Source of the DNA: Bryobacterales bacterium | GTDB lineage: Bacteria; Acidobacteriota; Terriglobia; Bryobacterales; Bryobacteraceae | Direction: 5' to 3' | Assembly: GCA_016716385.1 (NCBI GenBank) | Contig: JADJWL010000025.1 | Span: 620,001-684,000 of the forward strand | Length of the DNA stretch: 64,000 nt | Part shown: positions 10,501 through 18,960 of the stretch, piece after piece | How positions within the stretch are numbered: position 1 is the stretch's first letter | How the letters are laid out: the number at the start of each line of letters is the position of its first letter | Position numbers and translations under genes: made by a program | The notes under the pieces: model-generated | What the model was told of the DNA's origin: nothing | Databases searched by the model: none | What the model saw: the letters and a program-made list of their open reading frames with translations, nothing else

Positions 10501-10867
10501 TCGCCCAGACATCGTCTCTGGGACGAATCTGGCGACCGGTATCGCCGTGGGCGACTTCGAGCCCAACTCGGACCGCCGCATCAATCCCGAGGCCTTCCGC
10601 AACCCGGCGCCCTTCACTTTTGGATCGGCCGGGCCGGCGTATCATGATTTGCGGCAGTTCCCCGTGTTGACCGAGGACTTTTCGATCTTGAAGAACACAA
10701 ACCTCACGGAGCGGTTTTCTGTCGAAACCTCGGCGCAGTTCATCAACGCGTTGAACCGGCACCGGTTCACCGACATCAATGTGAACTTCACGAACCCGGC
10801 GTTCGGACGGGCGTCCGGATCGAACATCGGCAGGATCATCACTCTGGGACTGAAGCTGAAGTTCTGA
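7502..10867 (+). CDS. Oar-like TonB-dependent outer-membrane receptor with N-terminal carboxypeptidase-regulatory domain
   Basis: Large outer-membrane beta-barrel protein, 1121 aa, of the acidobacterial Oar/CarboxypepD_reg-TonB type. A signal peptide (MRLLILTVILLCKTLSAQ) is followed by a regulatory-like Ig fold (res ~20-105, with GRITDPTGQTVAGVAVRL and NEAGYYFFPNLQPGTYEV). A plug domain follows (res ~130-250; IQVNGSAKFSNELYMDG, AEYGNTGSAVVTFTVKSGTN) and then a barrel ending in the aromatic TLGLKLKF. The ATG at 7502 was preferred over the open frame start at 7421 because of the signal peptide and the AGGGAG site. These proteins are thought to import large ligands such as oligosaccharides or peptides; this one's ligand is unknown. 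The next gene, a secreted propeller protein, starts 1 nt after its stop. Confidence 0.9.
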   Translation: MRLLILTVILLCKTLSAQTTELSGRITDPTGQTVAGVAVRLVRDGTRTTLDTVTNEAGYYFFPNLQPGTYEVRVSQDGFKSIQRDGVTVATADRQRLDFRLELGAVTETVTVTADASLLQVGSAEVATTVTARDYERLPQIQFNRMRSPATFLYLSPGVLGNVNNNGRDNVAASNQIQVNGSAKFSNELYMDGLPGRTNFNETAPPVDAVGEFKLQANQLSAEYGNTGSAVVTFTVKSGTNDFHGLLFDIFRNEKLDARSFLAPTRSTIRQNEFGATFGGPVLLPGLYNGKDRTFFFFAYTGSRKRGLDQIQRRRLPTPDERLGDFSGNTRLIYDPATTRSEGTRFIRTPFPGNVIPGNRLDPVALRVTELLPPLNLSGAGVLNFQDFIGERLLDPDVYLTRIDHSFAPSHRVFGTYNHTRIPRQNVTAAMADPFSDRTFQFITSHMIRGNYDWVAAPTVLNNLLVGFNQFRNPFRGFYANQGFAERFGIRGAVGDAFPSFGFTDGYAPLGRNSLSDSTESSFIVKNIANWTRGAHVFKFGVEYRQNLRWSEDQNASAGAYSFNNLGTALPTSPNNTGDAYASFLLGQVHSATLNLPFTSRARKPYWGFFVQDDVRLTPKLTLNLGVRYEITQAPWELDDQYSLVDLSTPNPAAGGRPGASVFAGSGQGRTGSSRLTDTGYDAFGPRVGFAWQLTSRTVLRGGYGLFYADNGIFPVTTGFRTIAGFQTLDQGITPPFVLSQGFPGGINPNPALEPGLLNGQNVTSRSGTMGLMPRTQNWSLSVQRELSRNWAMELSYVANRNTRQTAAGMINENQVHPRYLALGGLLTQNINSAAAREAGFAPPYPGFNGSVAQALRTYPQYLNITEQSAKAGTTFYNGFSARIRKRYSAGFTVDAHYTLSRNMGYADAGAAGFGTTNNMLQDNFNRQLEYALLPNDVPHAFVVQYSYELPFGPGKPLANTGVARHLLGGWILNAIHRYQCGVPLPILMNNSLPLFNRVLRPDIVSGTNLATGIAVGDFEPNSDRRINPEAFRNPAPFTFGSAGPAYHDLRQFPVLTEDFSILKNTNLTERFSVETSAQFINALNRHRFTDINVNFTNPAFGRASGSNIGRIITLGLKLKF

Positions 10868-10868
10868 C

Positions 10869-11735
10869 ATGAGGAGACTGCTACTTCTCCCCGCGATCCT
10901 GGCTGGAATCGCGTCGGGATTGCAGGCGCAGCAGCTCATCGCATGCGGCTGGGACGAAGTCTTCGTCCTCGATCTGGCCGGCGCCCGGAAGGTGTGGAGT
11001 TGGAAAGCGGAGGAGCGCCCGGAGATTCCCGAGGCGTTCCGCACGAAGTTCCGTACCACCGATGAATGCAAGCCGGTGGCCGGGAACCGCATCCTGGTGA
11101 CGGCGTCAAGCGATGGCGCGGCGCTCATCGACCGGGAGTCCGGCAGGACGCTCTGGTGGGGCCATTGCGCCAACGCTCACTCGGCCGAACTGCTTCCCGG
11201 TGGCCGGATCGCGGTCGCGTGCAGTGTCCGCGAAACAGGAGGCAACCGCCTCGTGGTGTTCGACGCGGCGATCCCCGAGAAGGAATTGTTCTCGACAGAA
11301 CTCTATTCGGGACATGGCGCGGTCTGGGATGCGGACCGCCAGGTACTCTGGGCGCTCGGCGGACGCGACCTCCGCTCTTACGCGCTAGGCGCCTGGATTA
11401 CAGACGCGCCGGTCCTGGAACTCCGCGCGCGGCACGAACTGCCGGATCCGGGTGGCCACGATCTAATCGCGGTCCCAGGTTCGCGCCATCTGGCGGTGAC
11501 CACGCTGCATTCCGTGTGGCTGTTTGATCGCGACAGCGGGCAGTTCACGCCGCATCCGGATCTTCGCGACCGGCATCACGTCAAGGCGGTCGCGGTTCAC
11601 CCGTCCACCGGACGGCTCGCGTTCATTCAGGCGGACCAACCGAACTGGTGGTCGGGGCGGATCGAGTTTCTACACCCGCGGCAAACCCTGCCGCTCGCGG
11701 GAGAGCGGCTATACAAGATTCGCTGGCTGCCGTAG
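10869..11735 (+). CDS. Secreted beta-propeller protein (DUF6528-like)
   Basis: A 288-aa exported protein with signal peptide MRRLLLLPAILAGIASGLQAQ. The mature part repeats blade-like units of about 40-45 residues with alternating beta strands: LIACGWDEVFVLDL, ILVTASSDGAALID, LLPGGRIAVACS, LVVFDA, VWLFD and VAVHPSTGRLAFIQ. The pattern, including the ending YKIRW, resembles DUF6528, a family with no established activity. It lies 1 nt after the Oar-like receptor and probably shares its transcript, so it may bind or process the receptor's ligand; that role is inference. It converges on nikR with 2 nt between them. Confidence 0.72.
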   Translation: MRRLLLLPAILAGIASGLQAQQLIACGWDEVFVLDLAGARKVWSWKAEERPEIPEAFRTKFRTTDECKPVAGNRILVTASSDGAALIDRESGRTLWWGHCANAHSAELLPGGRIAVACSVRETGGNRLVVFDAAIPEKELFSTELYSGHGAVWDADRQVLWALGGRDLRSYALGAWITDAPVLELRARHELPDPGGHDLIAVPGSRHLAVTTLHSVWLFDRDSGQFTPHPDLRDRHHVKAVAVHPSTGRLAFIQADQPNWWSGRIEFLHPRQTLPLAGERLYKIRWLP

Positions 11736-11737
11736 TC

Positions 11738-12157
11738 CTACCGGCTCTCGACCGGCGCGCCGGCAATGGTCAGGCGTCCGTGTTTGACGCCCTTCACGCT
11801 GATCAGGGCGTCGGCCACCCGGCGCACTTCGCCCGCGGTGCCGCGAACCACCAGCACTTCGAGGCACGTGTCGTGGTCAAGATGCACATGCAGCGTCGAC
11901 AGGATCGAGTGGTGGAAGTCGTGCTGCAGGTCGGTCAGCTTGTCGCTCAGGTTCCGGACATGGTGGTCGTAGACAAGAGTCACGCTGCCTACCACCGGCG
12001 CCTCAGGAGACTGGGCCGCCTGTTCGAGCAGTTCTTCGCGGATCATGTCGCGGAAAGCCTCGGACCGGTTCGTGTAGCCCCGGCGTGTAATGTGGGCGTC
12101 GAACTTCTGGAGCAGGTCCGTATCGATCGCGACCCCGATTCTGCTCAACTCGCTCAT
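11738..12157 (-). CDS. nikR: NikR nickel-responsive transcriptional regulator
   Basis: Ni(II)-sensing repressor, 139 aa. The N-terminal ribbon-helix-helix (res 1-45; RIGVAIDTDLLQKFD, NRSEAFRDMIR) binds DNA; the C-terminal ACT-like domain binds metal. All four nickel ligands are present at the family spacing: H79, H90, H92 and C98 (LHVHLDHDTCLEV). It is divergent from an ECF-type Co/Ni ATPase gene, with a perfect inverted repeat in the gap, which suggests it controls that gene and perhaps itself. Confidence 0.94.
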   Translation of the reverse strand: MSELSRIGVAIDTDLLQKFDAHITRRGYTNRSEAFRDMIREELLEQAAQSPEAPVVGSVTLVYDHHVRNLSDKLTDLQHDFHHSILSTLHVHLDHDTCLEVLVVRGTAGEVRRVADALISVKGVKHGRLTIAGAPVESR

Positions 12158-12191
12158 TCGGCTGACCCGATTGTACCGCGCCGTCCAGTCT

Positions 12192-12210
12192 CACGAACCT
12201 CTCGTTCGTG
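12192..12210. promoter_or_regulatory. Perfect inverted repeat between nikR and the Co/Ni ATPase gene, candidate operator
   Basis: CACGAAC and GTTCGTG form a 7-nt perfect dyad separated by 5 nt (CTCTC) in the 71-nt divergent intergenic region. It lies 35-53 nt upstream of the nikR start and ends 18 nt before the ATPase TTG. Position and symmetry suit a regulator site, but it does not match the E. coli NikR box (GTATGA-N16-TCATAC), so assignment to NikR is inference. It could alternatively form a small RNA hairpin. Confidence 0.4.
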
Positions 12211-12228
12211 CTACGGTGGGATGTTGCC

Positions 12229-12936
12229 TTGACACCCCTTGTCTCCATCCGCAACCTCCATTTCCGGTACCCGGATGGCGCCGTGGCTCTGGCGGGGGTG
12301 GACTTCGAACTGCACGCCGGCGAAACGGTAGCGCTGCTCGGCGCCAACGGGTCCGGCAAGACGACGTTCCTGCTGCACCTCAACGGATTGCTCCAGGGCG
12401 AGGGACATGTCGAAGTGACCGGTCTGCCCGTGCGCCCCGACACGCTGGCAAGCATCCGTCAGCAGGTGGGGTTCGTCTTTCAGGACTCCGACGACCAGTT
12501 GTTCATGCCCACGGTGTTCGAAGACGTGCTGTTTGGCCCCCTCAATCTCGGCCTTCCGCCGGAGGAAGCGGAACTCCGCGCGCGCGCCGCTCTGGACGCC
12601 GTCGGGATGCCGGGACACGACGAGAAAGCGCCCTACCACCTCAGCGCCGGCGAGAAGAAGCGCGTGGCGATCGCCGGGATCCTGGCCATGGAGCCCGCAC
12701 TTCTGGTGCTCGACGAGCCGACGACCTATCTCGATCCGCCGGGGCAGGCGGCGCTGGTCGACCTGCTGCGGGACCTGCCGCAGGCCAAGATCGTCGCCAC
12801 GCACGACATCGATTTCGCCCTGGCGCTGGCGTCCCGCGCGGTCTTCTTCCAGGCGGGACGCATCGCCGCTAGCGGTCCGGTCGCGGAGATGATCGAACGG
12901 TTTGACTGGGACCGCCGCCCGCGCGCGTTACACTAA
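12229..12936 (+). CDS. Energy-coupling-factor type ABC ATPase for cobalt/nickel uptake (CbiO/NikO-like)
   Basis: ATPase of about 235 aa for an ECF-type Co2+/Ni2+ importer. Walker A is GANGSGKTT, the Q-loop region is VGFVFQDSDDQLFMPTVFEDVLFGP (a hallmark of CbiO proteins), the signature is LSAGEKKR, Walker B is LLVLDEPTTYLD and the switch is THDIDFAL. The TTG at 12229 is preferred, with GGTGGG 8 nt upstream; a GTG at 12208 in frame would put the start inside the dyad. The membrane components CbiM and CbiQ are not in this window, so this is an orphan subunit here. Divergence from nikR favours nickel over cobalt. Confidence 0.88.
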   Translation: MTPLVSIRNLHFRYPDGAVALAGVDFELHAGETVALLGANGSGKTTFLLHLNGLLQGEGHVEVTGLPVRPDTLASIRQQVGFVFQDSDDQLFMPTVFEDVLFGPLNLGLPPEEAELRARAALDAVGMPGHDEKAPYHLSAGEKKRVAIAGILAMEPALLVLDEPTTYLDPPGQAALVDLLRDLPQAKIVATHDIDFALALASRAVFFQAGRIAASGPVAEMIERFDWDRRPRALH

Positions 12937-12942
12937 GGGGCG

Positions 12943-13389
12943 GTGCGGGCCCTGGTCCAGCGGGTAAGCGAAGCGAGCGTGGAAGTGGAAGGGCGGATCA
13001 CGGGAGCGATCGGTCCCGGTCTGCTGGTCTTCCTCGGGGTGGCGAAGGGAGATACCCCGGCCGACGCCGTTTATCTCGCCGGCAAGGTTGCGGAACTCCG
13101 GATCTTCCACGATGAGCAGGGCAAGATGAACCGCAGCGTGATCGAGAGCGGAGGCGGCTTGCTGGTGATCAGCCAGTTCACGCTCTATGGCGACACGCGC
13201 AAGGGGCGGAGGCCGAGCTTCGACCAGGCGGCGGAGCCGGATTTGGCGAACGCCTTGTACGAAGCGTTTGTCGGCCATGCCCGGACGCTGGTGCGGCCGG
13301 TGGAAACCGGCGTCTTCCGCGCCACGATGCGTGTCCGGCTGGTGAACGAAGGACCGGTCACGCTACTATGCGAATCGGACGGACGATGA
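12943..13389 (+). CDS. dtd: D-aminoacyl-tRNA deacylase
   Basis: Hydrolyses D-amino acids (and glycine from tRNA-Ala) mischarged on tRNA, a cytoplasmic proofreading enzyme. 148 aa, the standard length. It starts MRALVQRVSEASV from a GTG at 12943. The catalytic SQFTLYGD is at res ~77-84 and the chiral-site NEGPVT (family NxGPxT/S) near res 136-141. It begins 6 nt after the ATPase stop and 4 nt separate it from the GHMP kinase gene. Confidence 0.96.
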   Translation: MRALVQRVSEASVEVEGRITGAIGPGLLVFLGVAKGDTPADAVYLAGKVAELRIFHDEQGKMNRSVIESGGGLLVISQFTLYGDTRKGRRPSFDQAAEPDLANALYEAFVGHARTLVRPVETGVFRATMRVRLVNEGPVTLLCESDGR

Positions 13390-13393
13390 CACC

Positions 13394-14389
13394 ATGATCG
13401 AAACCTACGCCTATGCGCGCGCCGGTTTCCTCGGCAATCCCAGCGACGGTTACTACGGCCGGACCCTTTCGTTCATCGTGCGCAACTTCCGCGCGCGGGT
13501 CCTGCTGTATCCAAGCGCGCGCCTGGAAATCAAGCTGGCCAAGGCAGACCTGCCGATCTTCGAAAACCTCGAGGACCTCTACCGCACGACGCGCTGGCGG
13601 GGCTACTACGGCGGCGTCCGGATCATCCAGGCGTTGATTGTGCGCTTCATGGAGTATTGCCGGCAGCGTGGTATTGAGCTCGAGGACCGCAACTTCACGA
13701 TTGAGTACGAGTCGAATATCCCCCAAAGGCTTGGCCTCGGCGGGTCGAGCGCAATCATTACGGCCGCGCTACGCGCGCTCTGCAACTACTTCCGCGTTGA
13801 TGTTCCGCTCGACCAGCAGCCCAACCTCGTGCTCGAAACCGAAACGCGGGAGTTGAACGTTCCCGCCGGCCTGCAGGATCGCGTGATCCAGGCGTACGAA
13901 GGACTCGTCTACATGGATTTCGACCGTACCTGGATGGAGTCCCACGGGCACGGGCGCTACGAGTCGCTCGACCCGGAGCTGCTGCCGAATGTCTATCTGG
14001 CCTACCGGACGTCGCTCAGCGAAGGCACCGAAGTTTTCCATCACAACGTGCGGGAGCGCTGGCAGCGCGGCGACCCCGAAGTGATCGAGGCGATGAAGAC
14101 CTGGGCCGGCTACGCCACCGAAGGGCGCCAGGCGCTGATCGATGGTGATTTCGCGCGCCTGGACGAGCTCATCAACGCCAACTTCGACCTGCGGGCGAAG
14201 ATCTACAAGATCGGCGAAGGCAACCTGGAGATGGTCTACACGGCGCGCGAGGTTGGGGCGACGTCGAAATTCGCCGGCTCGGGCGGCGCCATCGTCGGCA
14301 CCTACCGGGACGAAGCCATGTTCGCCGCGCTCACCGAGGCCATGAGCCGCATCGGCGTGGCCGTCATCAAGCCGAAGATCCTTCCCTGA
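13394..14389 (+). CDS. GHMP-family sugar kinase resembling plant glucuronokinase
   Basis: 331-aa GHMP kinase. The N-terminus ARAGFLGNPSDGYYGRTLS, the YYGGVRIIQAL segment, the phosphate-binding motif NIPQRLGLGGSSAI (res ~110-123), AGLQDRV, and the C-terminal motif SKFAGSGGAIVG (res ~295-306) all parallel plant glucuronokinase, which phosphorylates D-glucuronate at C1 for UDP-glucuronate salvage. It is less like galactokinase or mevalonate kinase. Substrate assignment rests on remembered family motifs, so I give the family firmly and the substrate tentatively. It lies between dtd and purM; there is no UDP-sugar pyrophosphorylase nearby. Confidence 0.8.
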   Translation: MIETYAYARAGFLGNPSDGYYGRTLSFIVRNFRARVLLYPSARLEIKLAKADLPIFENLEDLYRTTRWRGYYGGVRIIQALIVRFMEYCRQRGIELEDRNFTIEYESNIPQRLGLGGSSAIITAALRALCNYFRVDVPLDQQPNLVLETETRELNVPAGLQDRVIQAYEGLVYMDFDRTWMESHGHGRYESLDPELLPNVYLAYRTSLSEGTEVFHHNVRERWQRGDPEVIEAMKTWAGYATEGRQALIDGDFARLDELINANFDLRAKIYKIGEGNLEMVYTAREVGATSKFAGSGGAIVGTYRDEAMFAALTEAMSRIGVAVIKPKILP

Positions 14390-14390
14390 T

Positions 14391-15422
14391 ATGGCAATCC
14401 GATACCGCGACGCGGGCGTAAATATTGACGAAGCCGACCGTGTGGTGGCGGCCGCCAAGCGGCTGGCCCGCCGGACGTTCACGCCCGGGGTTCTCACTGG
14501 CATCGGCTCGTTTGGCGCGTCGTTCGCGCTCACAGGCTGGAAGAAGCCCGTACTGGTGAGTTCGGCCGACGGCGTTGGCACGAAGCTGAAGGTCGCGTTC
14601 ATCACGGGGCGGCACGACACGGTCGGCGAGGACCTCGTGAATCACTGCGTCAACGACATCGCCGTCCAGGGGGCGCTGCCGCTGTTCTTCCTCGACTACT
14701 TCGCCCAGGGGCGTCTCGCCGCGGGCGTGGCGGAGGCGGTCCTGACCGGGCTCTCCCGAGGCTGCAAGGCGAATGGCTGCGCGCTCATCGGCGGGGAGAC
14801 CGCCGAGATGCCCGGCCTGTACGCCGAGGGCGAGTACGACCTGGCCGGCTTCATCGTCGGTGCCGCCGAGCGCCCGCGGCTGCTCACCGGAGACGCGATC
14901 CGCGCCGGCGACGTGCTGATCGGTCTGCCCTCCACGGGCCTGCATACCAACGGCTACTCTCTCGCGCGCAAGCTTCTGTTCGAAGTGGGCGGCTACACCG
15001 CCGGTACCCACATTCCGGAACTCGGCAGGACCGTAGCCGACGAGTTGCTGCAGGTGCACCGCAGCTACCTGAAGCCGCTGCGGGCGTTGCTCGACGCGAA
15101 ACTTCTGAAGGGCGCCGCGCATGTCACCGGAGGCGGCATCACCGAGAACACGCCCCGGATGCTCCCCAGGGGGCTGGCGGCGCGCATCGATACCGGCTCC
15201 TGGCGTGTCCCGGCCGTGTTCGAGTTCCTGCGCCGGCTGGGCGACGTGCCGTTGGATGACTGGCGGCGCACGTTCAATCTCGGCGTCGGCATGATATTCG
15301 CCGTCGGGGCGCGCGATGCGGACAAGGCGCTCACCGTCCTGCGCCGGCTGCGCGAAAAGCCGTTTGCCATCGGGGAAGTCGTGGGCGCCGGACGCCGCGG
15401 GCCGCGGGTGGTTTACGAATGA
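14391..15422 (+). CDS. purM: Phosphoribosylformylglycinamidine cyclo-ligase (AIR synthase)
   Basis: Fifth step of de novo purine synthesis: ATP-dependent ring closure of FGAM to AIR. 343 aa, typical. Marker segments: YRDAGVNIDEADRVV at the start, SADGVGTKLKVAF (res ~60-72), the dimer/active-site stretch VNDIAVQGALPLFFLDYFA, LIGGETAEMPG, GLPSTGLHTNGYSLAR and ITENTPRMLP. The ATG is 1 nt after the kinase stop. The stop overlaps the purN ATG (ATGA at 15419-15422), showing coupling. Confidence 0.97.
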   Translation: MAIRYRDAGVNIDEADRVVAAAKRLARRTFTPGVLTGIGSFGASFALTGWKKPVLVSSADGVGTKLKVAFITGRHDTVGEDLVNHCVNDIAVQGALPLFFLDYFAQGRLAAGVAEAVLTGLSRGCKANGCALIGGETAEMPGLYAEGEYDLAGFIVGAAERPRLLTGDAIRAGDVLIGLPSTGLHTNGYSLARKLLFEVGGYTAGTHIPELGRTVADELLQVHRSYLKPLRALLDAKLLKGAAHVTGGGITENTPRMLPRGLAARIDTGSWRVPAVFEFLRRLGDVPLDDWRRTFNLGVGMIFAVGARDADKALTVLRRLREKPFAIGEVVGAGRRGPRVVYE

Positions 15423-16027
15423 AGCGGCTGGCGATCCTGCTTTCCGGCCGGGGCTCAAACTTTCAGGCGATCGCCGCGAATTGCCGCAGCGGAGCGCTCG
15501 CGGCCGAGATCGGCCTGGTGATTTCGAATCGCGCCGACGCCGCCGGGCTCGAGTGGGCGCGGTCCCAGGGTCTGCCGGCAGTCTGCCTGCCATCGAAGGG
15601 CCTGGACCGGGATCTCTATGACCAGCAGGTGGCCACTGAAATCCGGAAGGCGAATATCGACCTCGTGTGCCTGGCCGGCTACATGCGCATCCTGAGCGCC
15701 GCTTTCGTGCGCGAGTTCGCGGGCCGGATCCTGAATATTCACCCGTCGCTGCTGCCGGCGTTTCCCGGCCTGGATGCGCAGAAGCAGGCGCTTGACTACG
15801 GGGCAAAGATGACGGGGTGTACGGTGCACTTTGTCGACGAGGGACTCGACTCCGGTCCGGTGGTCTTGCAGAAAGCGGTGCCGGTGCTCGATGACGATTC
15901 GGTCGGGACGCTCTCGGCGCGCATTCTCGCCGAGGAACACCGCCTCTATTCGGAAGCCATCCGAATTGTGCTGGACGGGCGCTACCGGCTGGAGGGCCGG
16001 CGAGTCATTCTTTCTTCCGCTTCTTGA
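15419..16027 (+). CDS. purN: Phosphoribosylglycinamide formyltransferase
   Basis: Transfers a formyl group from 10-formyl-THF to GAR in purine synthesis. 202 aa. Shows LLSGRGSNFQAI (phosphate-binding loop), VISNRADAAGL, the catalytic ILNIHPSLLPAFPG (Asn/His) and the Asp-containing VDEGLDSGPV. Overlaps purM by 4 nt. Its 3' end overlaps the convergent small membrane-protein gene by 23 nt (16005-16027). Purine genes elsewhere in the pathway are not nearby. Confidence 0.97.
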   Translation: MKRLAILLSGRGSNFQAIAANCRSGALAAEIGLVISNRADAAGLEWARSQGLPAVCLPSKGLDRDLYDQQVATEIRKANIDLVCLAGYMRILSAAFVREFAGRILNIHPSLLPAFPGLDAQKQALDYGAKMTGCTVHFVDEGLDSGPVVLQKAVPVLDDDSVGTLSARILAEEHRLYSEAIRIVLDGRYRLEGRRVILSSAS

Positions 16028-16235
16028 AAAACACGTCCTCGGCCCGGAGCGAGGTGGCCAGCAAGAGTGCAAACACGGCGAGGAGCGTCAGAAGGGTCGC
16101 GACCGACCCGATAATGAGGTAGTCCCTTTCCGCGCGGGGCTCTGGAATGAGCTGCAACAGGATAGCAACGGATACGGTGAACAGGCAGAGGGCGGCGCCG
16201 GCCAGCATGAGAGCGCGCCGCAACGCGGACGGCAT
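16005..16235 (-). CDS. Small two-helix membrane protein, function unknown
   Basis: 76 aa with two hydrophobic segments: AGAALCLFTVSVAILLQLIP near res 12-31 and a segment near res 40-62 containing GSVATLLTLLAVFALLLATS. A strongly basic tail (FFKKRKKE) follows. No family recognised. The ATG at 16235 is 44 nt from the divergent histidine-kinase start. The two-helix layout and charge distribution make it a plausible real gene despite overlapping purN. Confidence 0.6.
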   Translation of the reverse strand: MPSALRRALMLAGAALCLFTVSVAILLQLIPEPRAERDYLIIGSVATLLTLLAVFALLLATSLRAEDVFFKKRKKE

Positions 16236-16279
16236 AGCCCGTATTGTAGCGTTCCTTCGCCGGCCGCCGGTTGGATAGG

Positions 16280-17544
16280 ATGGGCGGCGTGGAGTGGACT
16301 GCCAACCGGGTGGTACGGCCCCAGGACATCGTCTGGATCATCCTGTTCTCCGTGATGGGCTGGCTCAGTGTGGCGCGGCATCCGCTGGAGTTTCCTCTGC
16401 TGGCGGCGCTGGCGATCCTGCAGGTGGTGGAGCCTCGCAGCCCCTGGTTTCAGACGCGGCAGGGATCCGTCTCGGTCAATTTGTTGAAGATCGGCCTCAG
16501 CTACCTGCTGATCGGGTTCACGGGAGGAGTGACCAGCAGTTACTATCTGCTCTTGTTGCTCCCGCTCGTTTCCGCGGCGACGATGTTCGGACCTGTCGGA
16601 ACGACCCTGTTCACGTTGGTCGCCGGCGGCGCGTACGTCTCTTTCCTGCTGTTCCTCGATTGGAGCCGCTACCGCGTCGATGCGGACCAGTTGAAGGAGC
16701 TGGCTCTGCGCCTGCTCGTCTTCGCCGTGATTGGATTTCTGGTGAATACCCTCGGCGCCTCGGCACGGGAGCAGGCGGGCCGTTACCGCGAGGTGGCCGA
16801 ACAACTGGCCGTCGCCAACCGCAATCTGGTGGAGGCAGAAGCGGCGGTCCGGCGGTCCGACCGCCTGGCCGCCCTTGGGCAACTCAGCGCCGGGCTGGCG
16901 CACGAATTGCGCAACCCGCTAGGGACGATCCGCGCGTCGGCGGAAGTGCTGAGCAAATCGCTGAACGGCTCCGAACACGCCGTGGCACGGGAGATGGCGG
17001 GCTTCATCGTGAGCGAGGCCGACCGGACAAACCTGTTGGTGACCCGCTTCCTCGACTTCGCGCGCCCGCTGCGCCCGGAGTTGTCACGGTGCGAGATCGG
17101 CGATGTGATCGACCGGGCCATCGGCCAGATCCGGCGCGGGTCGCCACGGCCGGACGTGGCCATCTACAAGAATTTCGCGCCTGAAGTGGGGCCGGTCTAT
17201 GTGGACCCGGATCTGATGGAACGCGTGTTCTACAACCTTCTTCTCAACGCCGCAGAGGCGACCGAAGAACGGGGCGAGATTACGGTGAAGACCCGCGGCG
17301 CCGGTGGGCTGATCGAGGTGGCGGTGATCGACCGCGGCGCGGGCATCGCGCCGGAGAACCTGGAAAACATCTTCAACCCGTTCTTCACGACAAAGGCGGA
17401 AGGCGTCGGACTGGGATTGCCGGTTGTGTCGAAGATCGTGGATGAACATAGCGGCAAGATCGCCGTCGAAAGCACCCCCGGGAAAGGAAGTGTCTTCCGC
17501 GTATATCTCCCGGCCGGTCCGCCGGCGTCATCGGAAACAGCGGT

Positions 17545-17548
<4 letters not shown>
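16280..17548 (+). CDS. Membrane sensor histidine kinase (NtrB/AtoS-like)
   Basis: 422-aa sensor kinase. About five or six membrane helices (res ~17-165) lead through a coiled linker (QLAVANRNLVEAEAAVRRSDRLAALGQLSAG) to the H-box LAHELRNPLGTI. The ATP-binding lobe has the N-box NLLLNAAEATE, G1 DRGAGIAPENL, F-box FNPFFTTKAEG and G2 GLGLPVVSKI. No PAS or HAMP domain is obvious, so the signal is probably sensed in the membrane. TTG (16271), ATG (16280) and GTG (16289) are all possible starts; the ATG is chosen. The stop overlaps the regulator's ATG (ATGA at 17545-17548). Confidence 0.9.
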
Positions 17549-18891
<1,343 letters not shown>

Positions 18892-18908
18892 GTGCCCGAA
18901 ATAACCTA

Positions 18909-18937
18909 TTGAATTTACGGGCGTTCGGGACTAGCAT
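18909..18937 (+). promoter_or_regulatory. Candidate sigma70-type promoter for the TIG-domain gene/rsmI
   Basis: TTGAAT (18909-18914), a 17-nt spacer, and TAGCAT (18932-18937) lie in the 69-nt gap after the NtrC-type gene. A purine-rich ribosome-binding stretch (18939-18950) follows, then the ATG at 18961. An inverted repeat CCCGAA (18895-18900)/TTCGGG (18924-18929) brackets the -35. Consistent with an independent start for the two downstream genes; motif match only. Confidence 0.4.
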
Positions 18938-18960
18938 AGGGGGGAGGCGGTACAAATCAG

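Noticed and set aside
9518..11173. 551-aa open frame on the minus strand across the receptor and propeller genes
   Set aside because: The plus strand carries clear signal peptides and family motifs across the same span; the antisense product has no recognisable fold.
12208..12228. GTG at 12208 as start of the Co/Ni ATPase
   Set aside because: It would begin inside the inverted repeat, adds an unconserved leader, and has no ribosome-binding site; the TTG at 12229 has GGTGGG upstream.
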